Source: Plasmodium brasilianum (Eukaryota > Apicomplexa > Aconoidasida > Haemosporida > Plasmodiidae). Taken from it: a DNA stretch of 64,000 nucleotides. Below are positions 13,215 to 24,468 of the stretch, in pieces. Positions within the stretch are counted from its first letter, which is position 1. Each line of letters opens with the position of its first letter. The translations under genes were made by a program, and so were the position numbers. The stretch spans positions 1,051,501-1,115,500 of the forward strand of contig NC_090125.1 in NCBI RefSeq assembly GCF_023973825.1, read 5' to 3'. Under the pieces are notes generated by a model, which was not told where the DNA came from, did not search any database, and saw nothing but the letters and a program-made list of their open reading frames with translations.

Positions 13215-13828
13215 CCTTTCTTTTCCATTTGTTTCGTAATGTTTAGTTTTATCGTGATTTGATTTATTTTATTATGCTCTGATTTATTTTGTTATACTTT
13301 GATTTATTTTGTTATACTTTGATTTATTTTGTTATACCTTGATTTATTTTGTTATACTTTGATTTATTTTGTTATACTTTGTTTTATTTTGTTATACTTT
13401 GATTTATTTTGTTATACTTTGATTTATTTTGTTATACTTTGATTTATTTTGTTATACTTTGTTTTATTTTATTATGCTTTGTTTTATTTTATTATGCTTT
13501 GTTTTATTTTATTATGCATTGTTTTCTTTTGTTTCGTTTTCTTTTGTTTCGTTTTTTAATTATATTTTACCTTCTCCTTTTCCCCTATTTCATTTGTTCG
13601 TATGTATGTGCCTACATATATACCTGCGCAAACCGACATATGTATAAGTGTACAAGGTAATAACATAGAGGGAATACTTAATAGCTAACTAGGTGAATTA
13701 TCAATTCAAACGATCTTGAAGAAGGGGGAAAAATAATAAACGACATTCACATTTATGTACATATGAATTAGTATATATACACATATTTGTATATATGTAC
13801 ATACAAGTAAACACAATTGATTGCTTAC
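13215..13828. other. Spacer with 20-bp tandem repeat
   Basis: Upstream flank of the TRIP4-like gene. It contains a minisatellite of about 13 copies of a 20-bp unit (TTTGATTTATTTTGTTATAC and variants) from about 13245 to 13540, then simple CATA/GTAT sequence. No coding exon is supported, although the repeat leaves short frames open. Confidence 0.7.
13245..13540. repeat. 20-bp minisatellite, TTTGATTTATTTTGTTATAC unit
   Basis: Near-perfect tandem copies. The 3' units lose the GATTT variant (GTTTT) and change GTTATAC to ATTATGC, a gradient typical of array edges. It sits immediately upstream of the TRIP4-like start codon at 13214, within its presumed promoter or 5' UTR. Confidence 0.85.
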
Positions 13829-14125
13829 TTATTCGCGTACAACGAATTTCTCGTACATTTCCATAAATTTTTCTTTTTCCAGATCCATGACACAATTTGT
13901 AACACATTGTCTGCGTTTTGCTTGAGAATAAAATTGAGCTATTCGTGATATGAATGCCAACTGATTTTTGTTATAAAAATAAGAAAAATAATACTCTTTT
14001 GTGAAAATTAATTTGAGAAAACGATAAATGATCATCTTTCTTTTGCTGCGCTTCACTGCTTTGTACTGCTTTGTTTTATTATTATTTTTTTTTTTCCCGT
14101 TGCGGGTATGCTTATGATAACACAT
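13829..14125 (-). CDS. Small basic protein, unknown (tentative)
   Basis: Open frame of 98 residues starting at an ATG. The first 30 residues are Lys/Asn-rich and may not all be translated; an alternative start is the Met at about residue 31. From there the sequence has mixed composition rather than simple repeats: an aromatic helix, then RRQC, CVTNC, and an acidic-basic tail ending FVVRE. The stop is followed at once by GTAAGC, which is also a good splice donor, so a longer spliced form cannot be excluded. The arginine-cysteine block faintly recalls organelle uS14, but key positions do not match well enough to name it. Confidence 0.4.
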   Translation of the reverse strand: MCYHKHTRNGKKKNNNKTKQYKAVKRSKRKMIIYRFLKLIFTKEYYFSYFYNKNQLAFISRIAQFYSQAKRRQCVTNCVMDLEKEKFMEMYEKFVVRE

Positions 14126-14653
14126 TATTTATTCCGAAGAACAGAATGACTTATTACATTACAGAAAAAAATAAAATATGCAAAAAAAAAAAAAAAAAAA
14201 AAAAATTGCACCATCATTTAAATTTTATTTAAATATATTTTAACTAACATTTAAATCTATTTTAAAGCTATTTTAAAGCTATTTTAAAGCTATTTTAAAG
14301 CTATTATAAAGCTATTATAAAGCTAATTTGAAAGAAAAGAAATCTGTAATTAACTTTTCTTTTTTCTTTTTCTTTTTCTTTTTCTTTTTCTTTTTCTTTT
14401 TCTTTTTCTTTTTCTTTTTCTTTTTCTTTTTCTTTTTCTTTTTCTTTTTCTTTTTCTTTTTCTTTCTTTTTCTTTTTCTTTTTCTTTTTCTTTTTTTCTT
14501 TCTTTTCTTTTTCTTTTTCTTCCTTTTTCTTCCTTTTTCTTTCTTTTTATTTTTCTTTTTCTTTTTCTTTTTCTTTTTCTTTTTCTTTTTCTTTTTCTTT
14601 TTCTTTTCTTTATTCTTTTCTTCTTTTCTTTTTCTTCTTTCTTTTTCTTTTTC

Positions 14654-14684
<31 letters not shown>

Positions 14685-15064
14685 CTTTTTTCTTTTTTTT
14701 TTTTTTTTTTTTTTTTTTGATCTCCATTATGTTTAACTGAAAATGATTATACATCTTATTTGCTATTTTTTTTTTTTTTGTTTTACTTTTTTTTTTTCTT
14801 TACACATGTTCAGTTGATACGTGTAAAAAGACTGTCAAAAATGGTAAGTGTGTAGATACGTAAAAGGCAAATATTTAAGTAGCATATACTTATGAAACAA
14901 ATACAATGAGACAAGGATATATTAAACAAACGACTGTGTAGCAAATATGTATAAAATGAATACGCACCGTGTTGATATTCGGCGTACCACTACACGATAA
15001 TATGCTATGCTGCACAAAGACGACACAGGAGAGTTGAGTACCGCGCAGGCACACATATACATGC
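14126..15064. other. Spacer dominated by a polypyrimidine tract
   Basis: Lies between the exonuclease 3' end (15065) and the small minus-strand gene. It contains an A run at 14180-14204, a short AAAGCTATTTT repeat at 14250-14330, the long TTTTTC tract listed separately, and about 340 bases of ordinary AT-rich sequence. No gene seen. Confidence 0.7.
14343..14720 (+). repeat. TTTTTC polypyrimidine tract, nearly pure C/T for about 375 bases
   Basis: On the + strand almost every base is T or C, mostly as TTTTTC hexamers, with TTCC and CTTTCTTT variants and only a couple of interrupting A. The complementary strand is the matching purine tract. Such tracts can adopt triplex (H-DNA) structures. This is inference from composition. 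Confidence 0.9.
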
Positions 15065-18000
15065 TTAACTTTTGAGGAGAATGGAAAACCAGCCATTGAA
15101 GTTCCTTTTTTTGTCGTTGACACATAAGGTATTTCTTAACGTTCTAAGTGAGTTAATAATGAACATATTTTTTTCATTGGTCCTATTTTCATTCAAATAA
15201 TTTAAAATACATTTATCATATGTATATAATAAATGCTGGAATTCAAAAAAATGAATTTTTGTCCAAACATTGTCTTTTTTTTTTCTGTTTATAAATTCTT
15301 CTAAAGATTTTATTTTTTGATCAACATTATTTAATTTTTCATTAATATCTTTTGCAGAATAAAATATATCTTTTGCTGTACATAATGTTTCTTTAATTTT
15401 TTCTTCAGCTAAATAGTTGTCATTAAATGATAAAAGTATTAAAGCGTCATTTTTCCCCATATTATTGTAAATTTTTTCAATATTTGAGCTAAGCTTATTT
15501 AATATTTCATTTGCTTCAACTCTACTTGGAAATTCAAACATTTTTTCATTATTTTCAATTTTAAAATTCTCATTATTAGCATTCTTAAAACAGTTGTACA
15601 TTTTTTCATTACATAAATTTTCATAATCCCTAAATATTAAAATATAATTTTTTATTTTATTTTTATTTTTTAAATTCATAATTAAATTTTCTGCACATTC
15701 ATCATCATTTTCACACACACAGTGGAAACAATTTTTCAAAAAAATCTTTGGCACTTTCTCTTCAATATATTTATTCTTTGAATCATATATACATAAGTTT
15801 TTCTCATACTTAAAACATATATCCTCTTCTTGAATTATGTTATTGGCTATGTTCGAATAATTATCTCTGTTAAGAAAAAGGGGAAGGGGGTGGTAAAAGC
15901 TGCTGAACTCGTTTGCGCCAAACTCGCTAATCTGAAAAGCAGCAATAGTGCAAAAAGGGGGGCGCCCAAATGGATAAATAGGTAGAAAAATAAATAAGCA
16001 GTATATAAATAAATAGCGATTAACAATACGTGCAAATACACATATATACGAATAAACATATATGCGAATAAACATATATACGAATAAACATATATGCGAA
16101 TAAACATATATACGAATAAACATATATGCGAATAAATACACAGGAAAATGTCCAATCGAATGGACAAACGAAGGCGTCACTACATAGGGGGGCTACGAAT
16201 TATTACCTTCTTTATGGCCAGGAACATACTTATTTTGGCGTCATCAATGGAGTTATGACCATTGTCTCTTTTCATAGTAATATTTAAATGCTTTTTTGAA
16301 AGATTGAATAAGGAGGGTTTTATAAAATAATAATTAGAACCCGAATATATTACTGAAGTGTCAATTACATAATCATGTTTTATTTTTAGTGCATGTAAAT
16401 CATTTTCAAGGGAATGTCCAATTAGAATAGATTTATTATTTAGAATTTTTTTTAAATATTCTTGCACATCTTTTAATTTGGTATTTACATTTTCTAAGGT
16501 ACTTTCATTTATACCTGAGTACAGTGTTAAATAATTCGTAATTTTATTATCAGGTACAACATAAGAATCATATACAATATTCATATAAGCATCGACGACG
16601 GTAATTTTTGTTAATTCTCTTTGGTGGTTTGTCGTTTCGCACATTTCACAGTCTATACTAAAAATATTGTTTAAATCGAAATCACCAAAGGGGATCTCTT
16701 CCTCCTTCTCTTCACCTCCATTGTGTTCGCTACTCACGCTGCTTTCTTTACACATTTCGCTGCTCAGACACTTCTCTTCTCCCACGTCGTTGTTGACATC
16801 ACTCCCTTTTCCGATTTCGTTGTTGATACTACTCTCCTTTCCCATTTCGCTTTTAACACTGTTTCGACTTTTTTCATGTGTCCCAAGCAAACCTAAGCTA
16901 CCATTTAACAGAGTGCTTGTGTCCATTTGACCAACTTTCAAATGATTACACAGGTCAACACCATCATCGTACTCTTTTTCATTTCCGATTTTGCTCCATT
17001 TATGATATAATACAGGACTTAGGGTAAACAAATTTGAATTTCCATTTAGTTCATTATTTTCCTTTTTCTCATTTTCTTCATTAATTTGAATCGGTACATG
17101 TACAAGTTCTGTTTTTACAAGTGGCTTCTTATTCGTTGTATGTATTTTTTTCCAATTTGTCGATGCTTTTAAAAGTTTTTGTAACGCATCAGCATACATA
17201 TTTATGTGTTCGATTGTAAATGTATTTTTTTGCTCTTGATCAATTTGTTCATCAGTGAGGAATTCTTTTTTTTTATCCTTTTCTAAGGGTTCATTTTTTG
17301 CTTCAACATACTCTGCAAGTATGGTCTCTGCGTTTATATTTTCTGAGTGCACATTTTCTACCTGTTTATTCCCAAACTGTTTATTCTCCTTTTCCGTTTC
17401 CAAGAAATTTCCTTCCATTTTTTCGTGCTTTTGAACATGCAAATATGGATCATTCATAATGTATGTAGAATTCATGGTTACAGACAAATACTCTTTAATA
17501 TCACTTATGTTATGCTTGTCCCTTTTAACATACTTAATATTATCAAAATTTATATAATCATGGGAATTATTATTTGGATATTTATTTAATAATAGCTGTT
17601 CTTTAGTTAATAGATAATTCTCTATATTAAAATGTGCATTACATTTATTTTTTTTTTTATTACTAGATACAGATACACTTAATGTTTTTAAAATTAAATT
17701 ACTGCAATTATTCTTTACACATTTCTCTTTATGAACTTTTCTGAAATTATTATTTTTCTGTAATTTTTTGAATACATTATTTGTTGTTATGTCTTTAATA
17801 TACCAATTTGATAAATTCGGGACAAGACATATAATTAAATTATTCAAATTTTCGTTATTTTTTATTACAAATAATTCATTTTTAAAAATACTTTTTTTTA
17901 TTCTTAAATTAACTATAAAATTATGAATATCTTTTAAGTATAAATTTTTGTAACTGTAAAATGATACTTCCAATTTCTTACTCGAGTTCTCTTTATTTTG

Positions 18001-18102
18001 TGTTTTTTCATTCAATTTCTTTCTCTTTACAACCCTTGACTTATCATTATTCCCAAATTGGTTTAATGAATTCTTTTTATTTTTCCTCCTTTTATTCTTC
18101 AT
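15065..18102 (-). CDS. DEDDh 3'-5' RNA exonuclease, REX/REXO1-type
   Basis: Two exons, read 18102-16207 and 15931-15065, joined in phase 0 to about 920 residues. The nuclease domain sits at the end of exon 1. Motif I is FSIDCEMCE near residue 480 (the two metal-binding acidics). Motif II is IGHSLENDL near 565-573. Motif III is HNSIDDA near 617-623, with the DEDDh-type His and Asp. DCEMCE is typical of the Rex1/Rex3/REXO1 branch, which trims the 3' ends of structured RNAs such as 5S rRNA, tRNA and snRNA in yeast. The N-terminal 450 residues are Lys/Asn-rich with a Ser/Glu/Gly repeat near 410-460. Exon 2 adds a C-terminal extension of about 289 residues, rich in Asn and Lys, with coiled-coil character and no domain I recognise. 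The intron contains repeated CATATATACGAATAAA units. Substrates in the parasite are not known from sequence. Confidence 0.87.
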
Positions 18103-18819
18103 CGGAATGAACGTGTTATCAGGTAAAGATGATGGGTCTTCCTCGTACTCGGGCGTACAGGAGCTGTAGCTGTTATATACTTAATAAATACCGCTCTATG
18201 TAAGTAATGTGTATACATATGCATGTCTTCGCGTTTATTCAGTGTTACGCGTTTAAGCGACATTCCGCATTTATGCGGTATTACACGTTTAATACTGGCT
18301 TTCGCACTTAAGCGCTTTAACACTTACGTATTTACGTACTCACTTATGTACTCATTTACACATGTACTGGCTTACACGTTTACCTGTACTTCTTTCTCTT
18401 TGCGTGAGCACAGCCTCCAAAATGAAAAAGCTGTTCCGCAAAAATTTTAAATCTTGCAACTTTAAAAAATTTAATATATATAATAAAAAATTATTTTTCA
18501 TATTCAAAAAAATGTAGAATAATGCATTTATCTTTGAATGAATTTTTATTTCTACTTAATTTTTTTTAATATTTTCCACAATTTAAATTAAGAAAACATT
18601 CAAATATATATTGTACGAAAATGTATATAATTACATGTTCATATACTATTTTACGTGTTATGTTAAAGAATTTTATAAAAAAAAAAAAAAAAAAGAAGCC
18701 AAAATTGTTGCATGATTCGTTTAGGCGATTGGTGGCTATTTTGCGCTGCGAAAAAGCAGCACACGAACCTATGTATGTATGGGAATATATCTATGAATTA
18801 TGTATGTATGAATATATGT

Positions 18820-19130
18820 ATATTTGAATATATGTAAGTATGAATATATGTAAGTACGAATATATGTAAGTACGAATATATGTAAGTACGAATATATGTA
18901 AGTACGAATATATGTAAATACGAATATATGTACGTATGAATATATGTAAGTACGAATATATGTAAGTAAGAATATATGTATTTACTTAAGTATATATGTA
19001 CGTATGGATGTATGTACGTATGGATGTATGTACGTATGGATGTATGTACGTATGGATGTATGTACGTATGGATGTATGTATGTATGGATGTATGTACGTA
19101 TGGATGTATGTACGTATGGATGTATGCATT
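18820..19130. repeat. Two adjacent 16-bp minisatellites
   Basis: About ten copies of a TATGTAAGTACGAATA-type unit pass directly into about nine copies of TATGTACGTATGGATG. Because 16 is not a multiple of three, both stay open in several frames and produce Tyr/Met/Val-rich spurious peptides. Confidence 0.85.
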
Positions 19131-20362
19131 TATGAAGGTAATAAATTTAGCGGACAGTATTTTTTTGTTGTGGCGCTATATAAGCAAAAGCTTGACGCCA
19201 TTCTCCGGCAAAAAGGGGCAAAATTGTATATAACAGATTTTTCAAAAAAAAAAAAAAAACTTGTAAAAGATGACATGTTTAAATGAGTATACATAAAAAT
19301 GAATGTATTTTATTTATTATAATATAATTAAACATTTTTGCAAATCTTAAATAAAGGAAAATATTTTGCACAAATGCATACATCGAAAATACAATCTACT
19401 TAAGTATGCTATGCGTAAACATGTTATGCGTACATATGTTGTGCGTATATATGTTGTACCTATATATGTTTAGCTTAAATATGTTTAGCACGAAATAAAT
19501 TTTGTAAAAAAGCAAATGCTCAAATGGTTCATCGTGAATTATATTACATATATATATATATATATATATGCATATATTAAGTCATATTGTTTATAAAGCA
19601 AAAATGAACAGTTATATTATATTCTTATGTAATAATGAATATATGTAGTGGAATTTTTTCGCTGATCACTTAACACAAAGAGCTAAAAGGATCAAAACCG
19701 AAACATTTGATATGATACCAAGTTAATGGGAAACTACGAACTAATGTATAAAAATAAGCAATATATATATATATATATATATATATAATAATATATACTG
19801 TTTTAAAATATCGTATTTATTTTTGATCAAAGAGAGTATTAATGGGAAGCTCCCCTTTGAATGCCTTGATTTTCTTTATGAACGTTACCATGTTTTAATA
19901 TTATTATTTTATTTTTTTATTTGCCATTTTTTATAATTACGTTAACATTTCGTCACTTCGTTTATATATATATATATATAAAACATTAATTATTCTTTTC
20001 CCTGAGTGAAATGCATAACTTGCCAGTTTACATAAAAATGTAAATTTACGTATAAGGCGAAATATGGCTCAAGAACACTAACTGTAGTTTTACTGCACAA
20101 TATTAATTGCGTAGTTCCTTTTTGGACGAATATTTTTACTTGTGTTACATTCCCTCAGTTAATATATACCAAGAGCCGGTGACCACAATTTGATTTTTTG
20201 AGTTGCCCATATTTTAAGTGGTATGTATAAGGGGCAGTGTCATATGGGTATAAATTTATATGTGCTTATGGTATATATGGATGTATATATTTGTGCTTAC
20301 CTGTATTATATATGGATGTATATATTTGGGCATACGTTTATATATTCCTCGTACTTGATCAG

Positions 20363-20513
20363 GGCGTGGGGGAAAGTGATCAAAATGGACTCACCTACAA
20401 TAAGCTCATATTTGTAACCGATTTACATACGAGCATTTATGGTGGAATTTATACATTCCAAATCGGAAAGCAATATTTTATTGCACTTTTTTTAAACAGC
20501 TTTAATGGTACAA

Positions 20514-20521
<8 letters not shown>
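20363..20521 (+). CDS. Probable terminal exon of an unresolved + strand gene (tentative)
   Basis: A splice acceptor (TTGATCAG) is followed in phase 0 by 52 codons and a stop. The peptide starts GVGESDQNG and ends LNSFNGTII. It has balanced composition, several Gly, and alternating hydrophobic residues like paired beta strands (LIFVTDL, IYTFQIG, YFIALFL). This is unlike simple-repeat translation in the neighbourhood. The stop is followed by a 28-A run. Upstream exons were not found with confidence. A faint likeness to the C-terminal strands of Roadblock/LC7 or Tctex-type dynein light chains is not strong enough to name. Confidence 0.4.
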
Positions 20522-20550
<29 letters not shown>

Positions 20551-20877
20551 TCTAAAAAAAATTTATTAAATATAAAGAGTCAAATAAATAAACAAAAATA
20601 GGATACTTTAAAAATGACAAGAATAAGGTAGAGTAACATAGAACAGATGTATATGCGTAATGTAAATCCGTATGTACGCGAGTTGGTATATGTACATATA
20701 TAGACACAATAATGCACAGCATAAATGATCAATATATAATATACTTTTAAAAATGTAAAATGCTTAGGGGGGGGGCGTTTATTTTGATTTATATTACTTT
20801 GTTTTCACCCCGTTTTATGTTCCTCTGCTTTGCATCAATCTACTTTAAACCATCCCATTTTGTATTATTCTACTTTT

Positions 20878-23800
20878 TTACAATATATTGCTTTTCAAGT
20901 AGTCCTTTATTCTAAGAGCGAGATTCCTCCTGTCCATTCCGGCATCTATCTGCTGTTCTTTGTAAGTTGCATGTTCTATTGGAGTATTCGGTATATAAAT
21001 ATTATGAACTGCCATATTATAAGTAGAAATATAATTCTTTTGTATTATGTAATTATTAAAATGTGTTGAAAACCCACCTATGGTATTGTCTTCATATGTA
21101 ATAAGACAATGGTGTTTATTATGTTTTACTAGGTAATCTATAATATCTTTATCTAAAGGATTCAAAAAGATCATATCAATAATTGAAAAGGAAAAATTTT
21201 CAAAGAAATATTTATCTTGTTCTATCTCTTTAACTGCATTAACAACATTGAATAACATACTACCCATATTAAAAATACTAATTTTCTTTTTTTTCTTTTC
21301 CTCAGTTCTTCTTGTACTGCCATTTTTATCATTATCCTCTGTGCTTAATTTAATAATTCTAGATTTTCCAAAAAAAGCACTCCTAACGTTGAGACTGTCA
21401 AGCGATGCTTCCTCTTTTTCAACGTCTATGTGGAAATATTTCTTCATGTAATTGTTACTTAACGAATTTATTCTGGGTAAACGGATGTATAGAGAATCCT
21501 CTCTATTCAAGTAGCTAAGTTTTAAAGCCTTTTTTAAGTCTATACTATTACTAGGTGATATAATAATGGCATTACTTAATGATCCAAGGAAAGTTAAATC
21601 ATAAATACCTTGGTGTGTTGCCCCATCTTCACCTATTAAACCACTTCTACCTATAATAACAGTTATAGGTATTTTTTGTAGATTCAAATCATGTATAATT
21701 TGATCATAAGCTCTTTGTAAAAATGTTGAGTAAATGGATAAATGAACACTCAAGTTTCTATTCATTGCCATGGAAGCTGCAAATGTAACTGCATGTTGTT
21801 CAGCTATTCCTACATCATACACATTATTCGCATAATTCTTACTAATTTTAACTAATCCTGAGCCACCTAACATAGCAGGGGATATAAAGATTATCTTTTT
21901 TTCATTTTTTTTTAAATATTTTAACATTTCTTCTGTATATATATCCGTAAAAGTTTCTTTAGAAAACATTTCTTCATAATTTATTATGTCATTTGAAAAT
22001 TCGTTTCTATTTTTATCTTTACTTTCCCCCTTTTCCATTTGCATGCAGTTTTCGGCACTATATGTACATTTTTCTTCTTCCTTAGAGTTTTTATTTTTAT
22101 CGATTTTTTTTCCTTCTAGCTTTGAGGGGACTGAAGTATACGAACTATGCATATTGTTAGAAGCTGGATCATTTAACAGATTCAAATCAAAAGGGAAAAT
22201 TTCGTTAATCTTTATTGAATGCATTATATTTATTGGACTCCTCGAATTAATGAACTCATTTGATTTGTTTGTACGGATATGTAATACCGTAGCTTTTTTA
22301 ATTTTATTTTTTTTTATATCCATCAAGACTTTGAGTAATTCTTCTGTATTATTTCCATCTATCACTCCAATATAATCATAGTTCAAATTTTCAAATATAT
22401 TGTTTCCGCTTTCTAACCTAGCTATATTATCTTTATTTGAATATTTATTAGAAATAAAACTATGTAAATGATCAGACAAGGAACCTATCGGTCTGTTTCC
22501 TGATATACTTAATGCATTTGTAGGTAGAGAAACCTGACCATTGTCATTGTAAATTATTAAAACTTTCGAATTTAAAAATGAAATGTAATTTAAAGCTTCT
22601 AGTGCCATACCGCCTGTTAACCCTCCATCACCAATTATTGCAATGTGCATTCTGTTCATAAAATCCTCCGAATTGTTTCTCCCTGGGCTCAAGTTTTTTA
22701 TTAAATTGTTCAGGTCATTCGCATTTTCTGCCCCACAGGTTTTCATTTCTTCATCTGAAATGCTGCCTAGACTGCTACTTACACTGCTGCCCACATCCGC
22801 GCTTAACTTCTTTCCAACCTGTACATCTCCCCTCTCTTCTTTACCATTTACTTGCCAGTCGGCCTCATACAAACCCTGAATTGCGCTTAACGAAGTGGAA
22901 CTATGACCAGCACCAAACTTGTCATAAGTGCTTTCAAAAATGCTTAGAAAACCACAAATACCTTTTTTCTTTCTTAATGAAAAAAATAATAGTTTTCTCC
23001 CTGTTAAAATTTTATGTACATAGGCCTGATGGCCTATATCATATATTACATGATCATACGGTTGATCAAATAGGTATAACAACAACAACTGCATTTCTAG
23101 TAAACTTAAGCCTGCCGAGAAATGTCCTCCTGTTATATTTACTATGAAATAAAGAAAGATTTTTAGTTCATGTGCTAGCAAAGGTAAATATTTACTTTTT
23201 AACTTTTTCAAATCAGAAGGATTATTAATTAATTTTAGTAAAGGTAAATAATTTAATACTTTTTTCATTCTTAATATATTTTCTTTGTTATAATATTTTT
23301 TATCTATATTATTTATGAACACTCCATTATTCCTAAATTCTTCCTGAAGCAATTTTTCGAATTGTGGTTCATCATATTTGTCTATATCAAATATAACACT
23401 CTTTTTAATAATATCTTGAGAAAAAAATAGCTTTTCATAATCTTCAGGTATATCCCTCTCTACATACAGTTTTATTATTTCACTGTATATTTCTTTACTA
23501 TACTTATTTTTGTACTCCTCAATTTTTATATAACTGTTGATCATATCGAAATATACATCCAAATTTATTTTCTTATTATTTGAGTTTGTTTCATGTTCTA
23601 ACACAGAGCTCACAGAGCTACCATCTATGTTCTTCTTGCTACTATAAGTTGTAATTAATCTGTCCTTCTGATTATCTATGAATAAGTTGTTCCCTACATT
23701 AGTACTATTCGAGTAACTACTATTACTTCTATGCTTCTTATGGATGTAATACTTTTCATTCTTACTGAATATGAAGTCTTTTTTTTTAAAAAAGCATTTC

Positions 23801-24468
23801 CTCAAATATTTTAAATTAAAATAATTTATAAATAATAGATTCGAGTTACTTGTACGTTTTATATTAACTTCCTTAGGGATGAAGTTACGTTCGCAATAAT
23901 GCGTGTCCACCGTATCACAGTCGTAAGTGGATTCATTTAAATTTTTTGTAATTTCCTTTTTATTAAATGTTTCCTCTGCACGTACAGAGCTTCCTCTTTC
24001 TCCCTTTCTATTGAGGGAATCACTACTATTATTGTTTCTGTTGTTACTGTTTCTGTTGTTACTGTTTCTGTCGTTAGTGTTTCTGTCGTTAGTGTTTCTG
24101 TCGTTAGTGTTTCTGTCGTTAGTGTTTCTGTTGTTACTGTTTCTGTTGTTACTGTTATTGTTATTGCTGTTGCTATTGTTATTGCTGCTGCTACTACTAC
24201 TGCATGCCCTTTTGTGAGCCCTATTCACATTGTTCACCTCAACCGGCTGCTGCCTACTGTGAATATCATAACTCGCAATACTAAAAATGGAAGGAAACGA
24301 ATTCTGACAAGTACTACATAAACTGCTCTTCTTTCTTGTTATCTTACTTAATTTTTTTAAGTAAATTATATTTTTATTTGCCTCATTTTTACTACTTGCA
24401 CTATTCAAATTAATGCATGTTAAAACTAGTAAGATGTGGGACAGGTAAAGAGTTACTGATATGAACAT
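20878..24468 (-). CDS. DXS: 1-deoxy-D-xylulose-5-phosphate synthase, apicoplast
   Basis: Single exon, 1,196 residues. Makes DXP from pyruvate and glyceraldehyde 3-phosphate with thiamine diphosphate (TPP), the first step of the apicoplast MEP isoprenoid pathway. The N-terminus is a hydrophobic signal peptide (residues about 3-25, SVTLYLSHILLVLTC-like) followed by a long Lys/Asn/Ser transit region, as expected for the bipartite apicoplast leader. It includes an Asn-Asn-Arg-Asn-Ser/Thr repeat near 95-150. Core motifs are in order: GHQAYVHKILTGR near 474, the TPP-binding GDGGLTGGMALEALN near 609, DVGIAEQHAV near 881 with the catalytic-region Glu, and GEDGATHQG near 943. The C-terminal transketolase domain ends with IEHATYKEQQIDAGMD and is followed by a short tail. 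Low-complexity inserts at about 545-605, 790-845 and 1050-1080 explain why it is nearly twice the bacterial length. No frame breaks are seen. Confidence 0.97.
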   Translation of the reverse strand: MFISVTLYLSHILLVLTCINLNSASSKNEANKNIIYLKKLSKITRKKSSLCSTCQNSFPSIFSIASYDIHSRQQPVEVNNVNRAHKRACSSSSSSNNNSNSNNNNSNNRNSNNRNTNDRNTNDRNTNDRNTNDRNSNNRNSNNRNNNSSDSLNRKGERGSSVRAEETFNKKEITKNLNESTYDCDTVDTHYCERNFIPKEVNIKRTSNSNLLFINYFNLKYLRKCFFKKKDFIFSKNEKYYIHKKHRSNSSYSNSTNVGNNLFIDNQKDRLITTYSSKKNIDGSSVSSVLEHETNSNNKKINLDVYFDMINSYIKIEEYKNKYSKEIYSEIIKLYVERDIPEDYEKLFFSQDIIKKSVIFDIDKYDEPQFEKLLQEEFRNNGVFINNIDKKYYNKENILRMKKVLNYLPLLKLINNPSDLKKLKSKYLPLLAHELKIFLYFIVNITGGHFSAGLSLLEMQLLLLYLFDQPYDHVIYDIGHQAYVHKILTGRKLLFFSLRKKKGICGFLSIFESTYDKFGAGHSSTSLSAIQGLYEADWQVNGKEERGDVQVGKKLSADVGSSVSSSLGSISDEEMKTCGAENANDLNNLIKNLSPGRNNSEDFMNRMHIAIIGDGGLTGGMALEALNYISFLNSKVLIIYNDNGQVSLPTNALSISGNRPIGSLSDHLHSFISNKYSNKDNIARLESGNNIFENLNYDYIGVIDGNNTEELLKVLMDIKKNKIKKATVLHIRTNKSNEFINSRSPINIMHSIKINEIFPFDLNLLNDPASNNMHSSYTSVPSKLEGKKIDKNKNSKEEEKCTYSAENCMQMEKGESKDKNRNEFSNDIINYEEMFSKETFTDIYTEEMLKYLKKNEKKIIFISPAMLGGSGLVKISKNYANNVYDVGIAEQHAVTFAASMAMNRNLSVHLSIYSTFLQRAYDQIIHDLNLQKIPITVIIGRSGLIGEDGATHQGIYDLTFLGSLSNAIIISPSNSIDLKKALKLSYLNREDSLYIRLPRINSLSNNYMKKYFHIDVEKEEASLDSLNVRSAFFGKSRIIKLSTEDNDKNGSTRRTEEKKKKKISIFNMGSMLFNVVNAVKEIEQDKYFFENFSFSIIDMIFLNPLDKDIIDYLVKHNKHHCLITYEDNTIGGFSTHFNNYIIQKNYISTYNMAVHNIYIPNTPIEHATYKEQQIDAGMDRRNLALRIKDYLKSNIL

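Larger units (their letters stand above)
18103..20877. other. Long spacer with minisatellites and unassigned coding-like patches
   Basis: No complete gene can be built here, yet the spacer is not uniform. Simple repeats fill 18785-18995 (TATGTAAGTACGAATA-type units) and 18996-19130 (TATGTACGTATGGATG units). Between and after them are GC-richer, non-repetitive patches at about 18690-18780, 19140-19240, 19845-19895, 20040-20220 and 20363-20521. Each has at least one open frame with mixed amino-acid composition. They may be exons of a gene whose splice pattern I cannot resolve. Confidence 0.6.

Noticed and set aside
14328..14754. Poly-Phe (+) and Lys/Arg (-) frames
   Set aside because: Produced by the TTTTTC tract. 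No start context, no mixed composition.
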